This document shows, piece by piece, positions 16,987 to 28,786 of a stretch of DNA of 64,000 nt. A model generated the notes under the pieces. It ran no database searches and had not been told where the DNA came from. It worked only from the letters and a program-made list of their open reading frames with translations. The position numbers and the translations under genes are program-made. How positions within the stretch are numbered: position 1 is the first letter of the stretch; every line of letters starts with the position of its first letter. The stretch comes from Verrucomicrobiia bacterium (GTDB lineage: Bacteria; Verrucomicrobiota; Verrucomicrobiia; Limisphaerales; UBA1100): NCBI GenBank assembly GCA_014239365.1, contig JAAZZB010000006.1, forward strand, positions 93,040-157,039, in the 5' to 3' direction.

Positions 16987-18192
16987 ATGAAAACACAAAC
17001 TCTCTTCAAAACCTTCGCAACGCTCACCGCCCTCGGCACGGCCGCTGCCGCGTACGCGGTGGATTTCGCACCGCCGCTAATGATGCAGGCCAACGGCCAA
17101 CCCATCAGCACCGAATCCCCCGGCTACGCCGCGCCGTGTTGGGCGGATGTGGATGGCGACGGCAAAAAAGATTTGCTCGTCGGCCAGTTTGCCGGCGGAA
17201 AAATTCAGGTGTTCAAAAACACCGGTGACAACAAACTCGCCGCCGGCCAATGGCTGCAGGCCGACGGCAAAACCGCTAAAGTCCCCGGCGTATGGTGATG
17301 CACCAGCTCGACTCCACAGTTTGTGGATCTCAATAACGACGGACACCCCGACATTCTTTCCGGTTCTTACTCGTGGAATGAGCGGGGAATGGCCGGCATT
17401 TTCCAAGTGCTCTGGGGCCAACCCGGCGGTGGTTTCAAGCAACCCACCCCACTGCAAGGCACCGACGGCAAGCCGCTGATTATTCTGCCAGACGATAAAA
17501 AAACCCCCACCCTCGCCCGCATCTGCACCCGGCCCACCGCTGCGGATTGGGATGGCGACGGCCACATCGACCTCGTGGTCGGCAACTTCGGCGGCAGCTT
17601 TTATCTCTTCAAAGGCGAAGGCAAAGGCAAGTTCGCGCCCAAAGCCACAAAACTCACTTCCGGCGGCAAAGCCCTTGAAGTCCGACACCACAGTGACCCC
17701 TTCGTCATCGACTGGGATGCCGATGGCGACCTCGATCTCCTTAGCGGAGCATCCGGCGGCGGCGTGCACTGGGCCGAAAACACCGCCGGCAAAGGCAAAG
17801 CCCCGACGCTCAAACCGTTCAAAGCCATCATCGCCTCCGGCCCCAAACGCGAATACGGCGCGATGCTTAAAGAAGCCGACCTCGACGGCCCCGGCAGCGA
17901 CACCCGCATTTGGGTGGACGACATCAACGGCGACGGCAAGCTCGACCTCCTTGTTGGCGACTCCGTGCAACTCGTTTCCCCAGCCAAAGGCTTGACCGAA
18001 AAAGAGTACCACAAACAAAAAGCCGCGTGGAAAGTTGAGAAAGACAAATGCATCGCAATACTCAGCAATCGGAAATCGAAAAAAGCTGAGAAACGCGCCG
18101 CCGGCAAAAAGATGAACAATCTACACAACCAACGCAAAGATTTCGAAATCACCAAAAGCACCGGCTACGTGTGGCTCTATTTGCAGAAGTAA
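16987..18192 (+). CDS. FG-GAP/VCBS protein with in-frame UGA, candidate selenoprotein (copy 1)
   Basis: Read through the TGA at 17296-17298, the frame is continuous from ATG 16987 to TAA 18190-18192 (401 residues including residue 104 as Sec). It has a signal peptide (MKTQTLFKTFATLTALGTA) and repeated calcium-binding-type FG-GAP motifs (DVDGDGKKDLLVG, DLNNDGHPDILSG, DWDGDGHIDLVVG, DWDADGDLDLLSG, DINGDGKLDLLVG) spread on both sides of the TGA. The two halves are therefore one propeller. Around the TGA the protein reads GVW-U-CTSSTPQFVD. The paralogue at 52788 has a TGA at the same place. If UGA were a plain stop, only a 103-residue stub would be made. Sec insertion is inferred from the conserved hairpin; no Sec machinery genes lie in this window. 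Confidence 0.78.
17296..17327 (+). promoter_or_regulatory. Candidate bacterial SECIS element (copy 1)
   Basis: TGA 17296-17298 is followed by TGC (Cys). After 19 nt comes a 5-nt loop AGTTT (17318-17322) closed by TCCAC/GTGGA (17313-17317/17323-17327). The stem can be lengthened by two pairs if C17312 is bulged. Bacterial SECIS hairpins are known to have a short apical loop with a G in its first two bases, about 16-37 nt after the UGA; this one fits. Confidence 0.65.
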
Positions 18193-18243
18193 GGTAGGGA
18201 CGCGCTGCCGCGCGTCCAGGACACGCGGCAGCGTGTCCCTACC
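18193..18243. repeat. Palindromic repeat, family B copy 2
   Basis: A nearly perfect 24-25-bp inverted repeat beginning GGTAGGGACGCGCTGCCGCG, with a one-base loop, directly after the TAA of the FG-GAP gene. It probably forms a strong 3'-end hairpin for that transcript and for the convergent gene at 18254. Confidence 0.8.
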
Positions 18244-18253
18244 ATCACCAACT

Positions 18254-18769
18254 TCACTTCTTCAGCTTAAACGAATCAAAAAACTTTTCCGCGCTTTTGA
18301 AAGCTATGTCGTTCGCCTTGGCGACGAGGGTGAGTTGATACACTCGCGTGCCCACCACATACAAACGCGTGTGCACGGAGTAGTCGCCGGGCGGCGCGGC
18401 GGTTAATTTAAATTCACGGCCCTCGTGTTCCCCCAACTTAATGGCTTTAGGAATAGCGGGCTTGCCTTTCACATTTTTCGCCATGCCCTTTGCCATCAAA
18501 TCCAGTAACTTTCCCGGCGGCGTGGTCTTCAAAAATGCCTCCGGATAATCGTGCGTGGCCACGCGCCACACCGTGTCCTTGTTCGGCGTGTGCGAGTGCG
18601 CAGTAATTTTCACCACGCCAAATGGATAACGATTCTGCCCGCTTTTCACCGTTACTTTTCCCGGCATAGAAATGGCAAATTTTCCATCGGGCGATTTATA
18701 CTCGGGCCAATCAGCGGCGTGCAAACAAGGGGCCAACATGAATGCAAAAATCAGTACGCGTATTTTCAT
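18254..18769 (-). CDS. Small exported protein, PsbP/DUF-like, function unknown
   Basis: A 171-residue protein from ATG 18769 with a signal peptide (MKIRVLIFAFMLAPCLHA). The mature chain begins WPEYKSPDGKFAISMPGKV and ends in LTLVAKANDIAFKSAEKFF. This pattern (exposure to a surface, strand-rich middle, terminal helix with a final FFDSFKL) is seen in many small exported alpha/beta proteins of the PsbP/Mog1-like type in PVC bacteria. No catalytic residues are evident. It overlaps the stop of the upstream peptidase gene by 4 bp (ATGA), so it is translationally coupled to it. Confidence 0.6.
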   Translation of the reverse strand: MKIRVLIFAFMLAPCLHAADWPEYKSPDGKFAISMPGKVTVKSGQNRYPFGVVKITAHSHTPNKDTVWRVATHDYPEAFLKTTPPGKLLDLMAKGMAKNVKGKPAIPKAIKLGEHEGREFKLTAAPPGDYSVHTRLYVVGTRVYQLTLVAKANDIAFKSAEKFFDSFKLKK

Positions 18770-20901
18770 TTTTTGAGAATGGGTTGCGGCCGCAGATGAC
18801 GGTGGAGGTACAACCAGCGGAGGCTGCTTGAATGGCTGATGAGGCCGTGTTTGCTGCGGGGGTAAATCATCATATCGAATTGCTTGCCTGCGCGTTGGAG
18901 GGTGTCGGCGAGTTGCCACGTGTTGGCGGGGTGCACGTTGTCGTCGATGAGGCCGTGCAGGAGGAGGAGTTTGCCTTTCAGGTTTTTCGCGTGGGTGAGG
19001 CAGGAGCCAGCGCGATAGCCGTCCGGGTTTTCCTTGGGGGTGCGCATGTAGCGTTCGGTGTAAATGGTGTCGTAGTTTTTCCAATCGGTCACCGGCGCGC
19101 CCGCCACGCCGACGTGAAAAACATCCGGATAACGCAGCAACGCCAGCGCGCTCATATAGCCGCCGTAGGAATGGCCGGCGATGCCCACGCGCGTGGCGTC
19201 CACGTACGCGCGCTTGGCGAGGTGGCGCACGCCGGCGGCTTGATCGTCGAGATCCACCGTGCCGAGTTTGAGGTAGCCCGCCGTTTCAAACGCCTTGCCG
19301 CGCGCGGCAGTGCCGCGATTGGCAATGGTCGCCACGAGAAAACCAAACTCGCAATATGGATTCGCCGCCGAATAACGATTACTCACCCCGCGCGAACTCG
19401 GCCCGCCATACACGCTCACCAACAGCGGGTACTTGCGCTTCGGATCAAAATTCGCGGGCTTGTACAGCGTGCCGTAAATAATCGTTTTGCCGTCCGTCGC
19501 TTTACAGGCAAACAACTCCGGCTTGGCGAGCCCCAACTCGGCCTCCATTTTTTTGTCGGCATCCGGTCGCTCTGTCAGCACGACAACTTCGTTTCCTTTC
19601 GCATCAAACAACGCCATCACCGGCGGCACGCCCACGGCTTCGCGTCGCGCCACGAACCATTTGTGATCGGGCGAAATGTTGAACGTACTATAATAAAGGG
19701 CATTGCGCGTGAGCCGCGTGTGGCCGGTGCCATCGGGCCGCACGCGATGCAAGTGATCGTTGAGAGGATTCCCGCCACTGCGCGCGGTGAAATAAATCCA
19801 GCCGGATGTTTCATCCACCTTCACCAACGCGGTGGCCGGCTTACCCTTCAGATTTGAAAGCGGCCCCAGCCGCGAACCGTTGAGATGGCGCAGCTCGTAC
19901 TGCTTCCAGCCGGTGCGTTCGGTTTCCCAAATGAAACGTTTTTTATCATCAAGGAAACGCATGAGCGACAGATTATTTTGCCAAGCCGGTTGTTGCTCGC
20001 GCACCACCACGCGCGTACGACCGGTGGCAGGATCGGCGGCCACAATCTCCAATGTGTCCTGTCGGCGATTGGTACGATTGAACAGCAACGCCGATCCATC
20101 GGGCGCGAAGCGCGCGTTGAAAATATATTGCGTGGGGTCGCCGCCCACATTCACGCGCGTGGTGCGGCGCGTTTGGCGGTCGTAAATGAGAAGACCCGCG
20201 ACCGGATTGGCATCGCCGGATTTCGGATAACGCACCGTTTGCACGTCGGTGTAGTTGGCGGTGTTGCCGGTGGTGAGGTGGTAATCGCGCAGATGCCGCT
20301 CGTCCATTTCATAAAACGCCAGCCGCCGACTATCCGGCGACCACCACATCGCGGAGCTTTGCCGCAGTTCCTCGCCATAAACCCAACACCCCGTGCCGTA
20401 TCGAAATTTTTCTGTGCCGCCCTTAGTGACGGAAATCACTTGCGTAGCGTTGGCGTCCACTGCGGGCGCGCCTTTTTTTGGCGGCGCCGTTTCGATCACC
20501 ACATTAAAATCCCGATACCGCGCCATCCACTTGCCATCGGGCGAAAGCGCCTGCGTCGCCTGCCGCGCCCGCCCCACACGCGGCGACCGACGCGGCGGCG
20601 GTCCGGATGGCGGCTTGGGTTTCGATGGCTTGCCAAGATCTTTGATAGAAAAATCGCCGAGACTCAAACGGAACTGATTTGTCCCGCGCACAAAAGTCAT
20701 CGACCGACCATCGTCCGCCCATTCAACACGGCTCACGCGGCCAGCGCCACTCAACATCGCTGTAGCCTCGCGGACACGTTGAAAGCTCTCAAACCCAGGC
20801 AAATGCGCCAGCGGATGGGGCGGCGGTTTTTTCTCCGCCGATTCCGCCGCGCAGCAGCTGACTGCGAGGCACGAAAAAATTTTCAGCCAACGATTCATCA
20901 A
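18766..20901 (-). CDS. Exported S9 family peptidase (dipeptidyl peptidase IV-like)
   Basis: A 711-residue protein with an N-terminal signal (MMNRWLKIFSCLAVSCCAAE). The DPP IV N-terminal propeller is at about 60-470 (LSPDGKWMARYRDFN, WWSPDSRRLAFYEMDE) and the alpha/beta hydrolase domain at about 480-700. Catalytic triad: Ser in GHSYGG (near 577), Asp in LIDDNVH (near 653) and His in SKHGL (near 685). The conserved YGGPSSRGV and CEFGFLVATIANRG regions fit the family. It should cleave dipeptides or prolyl peptides from proteins in the periplasm or outside the cell. It is followed by the coupled small exported protein. Confidence 0.9.
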   Translation of the reverse strand: MMNRWLKIFSCLAVSCCAAESAEKKPPPHPLAHLPGFESFQRVREATAMLSGAGRVSRVEWADDGRSMTFVRGTNQFRLSLGDFSIKDLGKPSKPKPPSGPPPRRSPRVGRARQATQALSPDGKWMARYRDFNVVIETAPPKKGAPAVDANATQVISVTKGGTEKFRYGTGCWVYGEELRQSSAMWWSPDSRRLAFYEMDERHLRDYHLTTGNTANYTDVQTVRYPKSGDANPVAGLLIYDRQTRRTTRVNVGGDPTQYIFNARFAPDGSALLFNRTNRRQDTLEIVAADPATGRTRVVVREQQPAWQNNLSLMRFLDDKKRFIWETERTGWKQYELRHLNGSRLGPLSNLKGKPATALVKVDETSGWIYFTARSGGNPLNDHLHRVRPDGTGHTRLTRNALYYSTFNISPDHKWFVARREAVGVPPVMALFDAKGNEVVVLTERPDADKKMEAELGLAKPELFACKATDGKTIIYGTLYKPANFDPKRKYPLLVSVYGGPSSRGVSNRYSAANPYCEFGFLVATIANRGTAARGKAFETAGYLKLGTVDLDDQAAGVRHLAKRAYVDATRVGIAGHSYGGYMSALALLRYPDVFHVGVAGAPVTDWKNYDTIYTERYMRTPKENPDGYRAGSCLTHAKNLKGKLLLLHGLIDDNVHPANTWQLADTLQRAGKQFDMMIYPRSKHGLISHSSSLRWLYLHRHLRPQPILKK

Positions 20902-20911
20902 CGGGGTGCAA

Positions 20912-22381
20912 CTAATCGATCGGCTTGAAGGGGAAATCCGCTGACGGACTATGTTCCGATTGCATCAGCCTCCGAATTTGGTCCACTACCTTGGGGTGCT
21001 GCGCGGCGACATCTTTGGATTCGGCGATGTCGGTTTTCAAATTGAAGAGCTGAATCTTGAGCGGGGTCTTATTATTTTTACGGAGCATATTTTGGCGCAC
21101 GCCTTTCCAATGGCCCATCCACACCGCTTGTTGGCCGCCGTAGCCGGTGAATTCGCGATACAAAAACGCGCGCGGGTCTTGTTTTTTGCCAAGCAACGTG
21201 GGCGCAATGCTGATGCCGTCGATATCGATGGATGCCGGAGCGGATGCCCCGATCAAATCCAGCACAGTGGGCAGCCAATCCTCCAGGCCGGTGCGATAAT
21301 GAGACGTGCTGCCGGCTTTGATTTTGCCGGGCCATTTGACGATGAGCGGCACGCGGATGCCGCCTTCATACAGCGAACCTTTCAAGCCGCGCAAGGGCTT
21401 CACGCTTTCAAAAAAATCGTAATCCACTTCGAGTTTCAAATGTGTGGTGCCGTTGTCGGAGGTGAAGACGACGATGGTATTTTTTTCGAGGCCGAGTTCT
21501 TTAACGAGGTTGAGTACGTTGCCAATGTAGCGATCCATGCGGGTGATCATCGCGGCATACGCGGCGCGCGGCGTGAAGTGAGGCGTGTAGCCGTAGCCTT
21601 TGGCGCGGGTGAACGGCGGGTCATTCCATTTCTGCGCGAGGTAGGGCTTAAGTTCCTCATCGGGCACATGCAGCGCCACGTGCGGGATGACGGTGGGGTA
21701 ATAGAGAAAAAACGGCCGGTCCTTGTTTTTTTTCACAAACGCCAAGGCACGATCGTTGATGCGATCGGGCGCGTAGTCTTGTCCTTTAAAAATATCGTAG
21801 CTGCGCGGATCGCCGGCATCCGCACCTTGCGGCAACGAAGCATGACCGGGCACGGGTGGCTTATTGTTGAGCGCGTACTTTTCTTTGTTGCTCCAAAGAT
21901 AGGGCGGATAATAGCTGTGCGCGACACGCTGGCAGTTGTAGCCAAAAAAACGGTTAAAACCCTGATGCATAGGATCGCCCGTGGAGCCCGGCCCGCCCAG
22001 GCCCCATTTGCCAAACGCGCCGGTGGTGTAGCCCTGCTTTTGCAACAGCTCGGCCATCGTCACCTCGGCCAACGGGATCGGGTGTTGGCCTTCGGGCTTA
22101 AGTTCCTTGTTGTTGCGCACAAACGAATGCCCCGGATGCTTGCCGGTCATCAACACACAGCGTGACGGCGCGCACACGGCGTTGCCGGAATAGTTCGCTG
22201 TGAAGCGCATCCCCTCACGCGCAAGTCGATCAAGATGCGGCGTCTTAATTTTCTTTTGCCCGTACGACCCCAGCTCGGAATAGCCAAGGTCATCGGCCAT
22301 GATAAAAATAATATTCGGTTTCTGCTCGGCGAAAAGTGCCGGAGCAATGGAAATGCAAATGAGGGTGAGAATTCGTTTCAT
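20912..22381 (-). CDS. Exported formylglycine sulfatase (arylsulfatase A-like)
   Basis: A 489-residue protein from ATG 22381 with a signal peptide ending near LFAEQ. The type I sulfatase pattern is complete: metal-binding Asp pair in IIFIMADDLGYSELGSYG, the Cys that becomes formylglycine in CAPSR (near residue 69), TGKHPGHSF, and the metal motif FTSDNGTTHLK. The C-terminal subdomain contains AVWMGHWKGVRQN. Maturation requires a formylglycine-generating enzyme encoded elsewhere. Probable role: removing sulfate esters from polysaccharides in the periplasm. It is 10 bp downstream of nothing on its own strand except the peptidase, with which it may form an operon. Confidence 0.92.
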   Translation of the reverse strand: MKRILTLICISIAPALFAEQKPNIIFIMADDLGYSELGSYGQKKIKTPHLDRLAREGMRFTANYSGNAVCAPSRCVLMTGKHPGHSFVRNNKELKPEGQHPIPLAEVTMAELLQKQGYTTGAFGKWGLGGPGSTGDPMHQGFNRFFGYNCQRVAHSYYPPYLWSNKEKYALNNKPPVPGHASLPQGADAGDPRSYDIFKGQDYAPDRINDRALAFVKKNKDRPFFLYYPTVIPHVALHVPDEELKPYLAQKWNDPPFTRAKGYGYTPHFTPRAAYAAMITRMDRYIGNVLNLVKELGLEKNTIVVFTSDNGTTHLKLEVDYDFFESVKPLRGLKGSLYEGGIRVPLIVKWPGKIKAGSTSHYRTGLEDWLPTVLDLIGASAPASIDIDGISIAPTLLGKKQDPRAFLYREFTGYGGQQAVWMGHWKGVRQNMLRKNNKTPLKIQLFNLKTDIAESKDVAAQHPKVVDQIRRLMQSEHSPSADFPFKPID

Positions 22382-22431
22382 CGTGTGGCAAAAGCATACC
22401 GACATTCTCGGCCGAACGCAACACTCAGGAG

Positions 22432-22540
22432 GGGCAAGTTCCAGCTTGCCCGCTTTGAATTTACCACAGAGATCACAGAAAATTTCAGCCTCTGTGCCTC
22501 TGTGTTAAAAAAAGAAATGGGACGAGGTGGAACTCGCCCC
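22432..22540. repeat. Composite palindromic repeat, family A copy 3 (rearranged)
   Basis: Three consecutive inverted repeats: GGGCAAG/CTTGCCC at 22432-22451, the CACAGAG/CTCTGTG hairpin at about 22463-22508, and GGGACGAG paired with CTCGCCCC at about 22519-22540. The same modules occur at 308-411 and 657-758 in a different number. It fills the gap between two minus-strand genes. Confidence 0.7.
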
Positions 22541-22554
22541 TCCCTTGGGCGAAT

Positions 22555-25917
<3,363 letters not shown>

Positions 25918-25960
25918 AATTCGTGTGCAAAAAAGACGCTATCGATGAAGCGGCATTCAA

Positions 25961-26350
25961 TCAATCCCACAAAATCGGCGTGTCATAAGGGCGCAACAAT
26001 GGATCGGGCGAAACCAGAGTCAACCCCGATTCCATCGCGTGCGCCACGAGTAGGCGGTCGAAGGGATCGCGATGATGCATCGGCAAATTCTCAACCCGAA
26101 AAATGACCTCCGCGTTCAAGGGAAGTTCCACAATTTGATAACGCGCGACCAAGCCGGGAACAATCTCAGAGGGCGGCTGCTTCCAGTGCAACTTCCCAAT
26201 CGAGTGCTTAATCGCCAACTCGATGTACGAAACGTGGCTGATAAAAAGCTCGTTGTCCGGGCTCACCAACTCATCCACTAGGCTTGGCGGCAATTCCTCG
26301 TGCTCATCAAACAGCCAAATCGCCGTGCACGTATCCAGCAGCAACCTCAT
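25961..26350 (-). CDS. vapC: PIN-domain toxin (VapC-like)
   Basis: A 129-residue protein with the PIN nuclease acidic residues: Asp6 in LLLDTC, a Glu in YIELAIKHS, and the DPFDRLLVAHAM segment near residue 95, followed by LVSPDPLLRPYD. PIN toxins cut RNA, often initiator tRNA or rRNA. It overlaps the antitoxin stop by ATGA and is translated from ATG 26350. It is the second gene of a Phd/VapC-type operon. No frame damage was seen. Confidence 0.9.
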   Translation of the reverse strand: MRLLLDTCTAIWLFDEHEELPPSLVDELVSPDNELFISHVSYIELAIKHSIGKLHWKQPPSEIVPGLVARYQIVELPLNAEVIFRVENLPMHHRDPFDRLLVAHAMESGLTLVSPDPLLRPYDTPILWD

Positions 26351-26607
26351 CGGGCGGGCAGTTCGCTCGAGTTGTTTCCATAAAAGTCCGCTTCCAACTG
26401 CGGATCCGGCTCATTAAAATCCTTCGGCAACGGCATCATCCCCCGCGCCAATCCCAATGGCCGCTTGCCTTCGGGCGTCGGCTTCAGTGGCGTGATCTGT
26501 GCAAACGGCTTGTTGTTTTTGCACAGCACAATGCGCTCCCCATTCTGCACTTGCCGCGAAATCTCTGAAAACTTCGCCTTCGCCTCCGCTATGTTGACCA
26601 TCTTCAT
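26347..26607 (-). CDS. Phd/YefM-type antitoxin
   Basis: An 86-residue protein from ATG 26607 (an in-frame ATG at 26625 would add six residues). The conserved start MKMVNIAEAKAKFSEISRQV and GERIVLCKNNKPFAQITPL are characteristic of the Phd/YefM antitoxin fold, which binds DNA with its N-terminal domain and the toxin with its C-terminal tail (DFNEPDPQLEADFYG). It is coupled to the PIN toxin by a 4-bp overlap and probably autorepresses the operon. Confidence 0.88.
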   Translation of the reverse strand: MKMVNIAEAKAKFSEISRQVQNGERIVLCKNNKPFAQITPLKPTPEGKRPLGLARGMMPLPKDFNEPDPQLEADFYGNNSSELPAR

Positions 26608-26642
26608 AGTCACAATGTTGGTCATCTTTGGCGATTTGTCAA

Positions 26643-28043
26643 CTATTTTGCCACTTTTTCCAGCATTTTTAGCAGCGCCTTTTTGATTTTTTCGGAGGCT
26701 AGAATCTCCAATGTGCAGGTGCCCATCCACGTTTCGTAGCCGCCGAGGGCGTGTTGGCGGGGGGTGGGGAGGTAGCCGTAATGGCCGTTGGCCAGCTCGA
26801 TGGTGAAGGTGCTTTGAGGGAGCGGGCTTTGGGCCTTGAGGGTGAGGCCGATTTCGCAGAGCACTTCGCACGGGATACTGATGATGCCCACCTCGCCGAG
26901 GCGCAGTGCTTGCAAAACGATTTCCTCCTCGCGCGGGCCATTGGCGAGGGCAAGCGTTCGGCGCGCGTAGGATTCTGCCAAACGCGGCAAGGGGTTGGGC
27001 GGGTTATCGGATAACACAGCTTTGGCAAAGGCGATTTGTTTGGCAGTGGGGATGCGGGTTTTTAGGGTGAGCAAAGTTTGCTCCATGGCGAGCGAAATGT
27101 TTTTGCGGAATTTTGCTTTTGCGTGCGCGGCAAGTACGCGATCAGCCACGAGTTTGGCGACTTCGTTCATTCGCTGAAGGGGCGGCTGCCTCGGGCGCGG
27201 TACGCGGAAGCTGATGTTGTTGATGTCGCCGCTGGTGCCGTTGGACATCATCGCGACAAAGCCTGCGTCTTTACCAATCGCCTTTTCGATGAGGCCGGAG
27301 AACACTCCAAAATAATCCGCCGACACGCCGCCTCCCGGAACGCCGCCCACATAATGCAGCGAGTAGTTTGCGAGCAACGCAATCGGCCGTCCATCAGTGC
27401 CGCGCAGGGAAATAAAATGCACCTCGGGATCCGTGGGGCCCGCCGGTCGCTCGATGAGGTTGCGCGGCGGGTTCATGCGCGCGATGTCCGTTTTTTTACC
27501 AAAAGGATTTACCGCAATGCCGCCGGGCTTCATATGCCAGCGACGATTGAAAATTTCTTCCGGCACCAACGCCACGCCGTGGGCCAATTCGGCGGGTGCG
27601 AGGTTTTTCTCCGCCTGCACAATTGCGGCGGCGATGCCTTCGACGAGTTGATTAAAATACGCTCGATGCACTGCGTCGGTGCGATTGGTGAGGCGGTCTT
27701 TCCCCGGCGGGGCGGTGTGTGTGTGCGTGGCGGCGACGAGGATGCGATCGCCGCGAACCTTTGTGCGCTTCGCCGCAAGCGCCTTGGCGGCGTCGAGGTA
27801 ATTACGGCCAATGAGGCAGTTGTCGACGATCACAATCGCTAACCGTGTTTTGCCATCATCACAAACAATCGCCCGCGCGTGCAACGGATCATGCGCCTTC
27901 GTGGCGAGGCGTTCGTGGAAGGAACCAATCATTTGCAACGGCCATTGCTTCGGCGTGATATCCACCTTCGCCGCGCCGGCGCGAAACTCCGCCCACGCGT
28001 GGGTGGTGGTGAGAAAAAGGGTGAGGAGAATTTTGATTTTCAT
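26643..28043 (-). CDS. Exported neutral/alkaline ceramidase-like protein
   Basis: A 466-residue protein from ATG 28043 with a signal peptide (MKIKILLTLFLTTTHAWA). It opens with FRAGAAKVDITPKQWPL, and contains IVIVDNCLIG, AATHTHTAPPG with likely zinc-binding His residues, NYSLHYVGGVPGG, and FVAMMSNGTSGDINN, which carries the conserved NGTSGD motif of the family. These match the neutral/alkaline non-lysosomal ceramidase N-terminal family, widespread in PVC bacteria, where true substrates are mostly unknown. It is probably periplasmic. The C-terminal beta domain of full ceramidases is mostly missing, so hydrolysis of ceramide itself is uncertain. Confidence 0.85.
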   Translation of the reverse strand: MKIKILLTLFLTTTHAWAEFRAGAAKVDITPKQWPLQMIGSFHERLATKAHDPLHARAIVCDDGKTRLAIVIVDNCLIGRNYLDAAKALAAKRTKVRGDRILVAATHTHTAPPGKDRLTNRTDAVHRAYFNQLVEGIAAAIVQAEKNLAPAELAHGVALVPEEIFNRRWHMKPGGIAVNPFGKKTDIARMNPPRNLIERPAGPTDPEVHFISLRGTDGRPIALLANYSLHYVGGVPGGGVSADYFGVFSGLIEKAIGKDAGFVAMMSNGTSGDINNISFRVPRPRQPPLQRMNEVAKLVADRVLAAHAKAKFRKNISLAMEQTLLTLKTRIPTAKQIAFAKAVLSDNPPNPLPRLAESYARRTLALANGPREEEIVLQALRLGEVGIISIPCEVLCEIGLTLKAQSPLPQSTFTIELANGHYGYLPTPRQHALGGYETWMGTCTLEILASEKIKKALLKMLEKVAK

Positions 28044-28110
28044 GGCGTTGGATTTCATTCGTTGAACGTGTGGTGGATTAATTCTCGTCAATTCGCGTCA
28101 TTTTTTCAAC

Positions 28111-28740
28111 TCAATTACCCGCAAGTGATTCGATCATTATTTGGATACTGGCACGGGCGGCTTTGGGGTATTTCGCGGGCAGTTTGAGGGGCAACAGTGA
28201 GGAGTAGTTGAAGCTGATGGAAATGATGCCGTACGCAACGGTCCAGCATCGCGCAGGGGTGGCGTTTGGAAATTCAATGCGCAGTTGTTGCTGCGTCAGG
28301 TTTACCAAATCGTTGACGTAAGTGGCCATCAATTTGCGGATGGGTGGGGATTTTTCAGCTGCGGCAATGAGGGATTCCGCCACTAACAGGCTCTGCGCGG
28401 TATCGGTTGATTCCAAAGGGAGCAGGATGTCGAGCAGTTGTCGGATGCGTTCTTTATTCGGAATGGCGGCGAATGATTCCTGGGCTTCCCGCTGGTATTT
28501 GCCAACTACACGGCGAGCGAGCGCCATCACAAGATCTTCGCGGTTGCCGACGAAATGGCGTAGGATGCTCCGCTGCATACCCGCGGCATTGGCGACTTGC
28601 TCCATCGAACAGCCTTCCAATCCGTGACGGGCCACGCAAATTTCAAAAGCATCAAGGATTTCAGCCACCCGGGTTTCCGCAAGGCTGGGCCGACCTCGAT
28701 GGGTCGGGGGATTGGATTTTTTAATTTTCACTGTTGACAA
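28111..28740 (-). CDS. TetR-family transcriptional regulator
   Basis: A 209-residue protein with an N-terminal HTH (VAEILDAFEICVARHGLEG, then MEQVANAAGMQRSILRHFVGNRE) and an all-helical ligand-binding domain. The frame opens with TTG 28740; a GTG at 28731 is an alternative start, and neither has a strong ribosome site. It is divergent from the cytochrome lipoprotein gene at 28787, with only 46 bp between them, so that gene and its own are its likely targets. Ligand unknown. Confidence 0.88.
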   Translation of the reverse strand: MSTVKIKKSNPPTHRGRPSLAETRVAEILDAFEICVARHGLEGCSMEQVANAAGMQRSILRHFVGNREDLVMALARRVVGKYQREAQESFAAIPNKERIRQLLDILLPLESTDTAQSLLVAESLIAAAEKSPPIRKLMATYVNDLVNLTQQQLRIEFPNATPARCWTVAYGIISISFNYSSLLPLKLPAKYPKAARASIQIMIESLAGN

Positions 28741-28777
28741 TATAACAGACCGCGATTAGATTGTCCAAGACGACAAT
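28734..28777 (+). promoter_or_regulatory. Promoter with inverted repeat between tetR and the cytochrome lipoprotein
   Basis: A -35 TTGACA (28734-28739) and -10-like TAGATT (28757-28762) lie 17 bp apart and read toward 28787. The inverted repeat ATTGTC/GACAAT (28760-28765/28772-28777) overlaps the -10, and a third GACAAT half-site overlaps the -35. This fits repression by the divergent TetR protein. Confidence 0.55.
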
Positions 28778-28786
28778 TTATTCATC

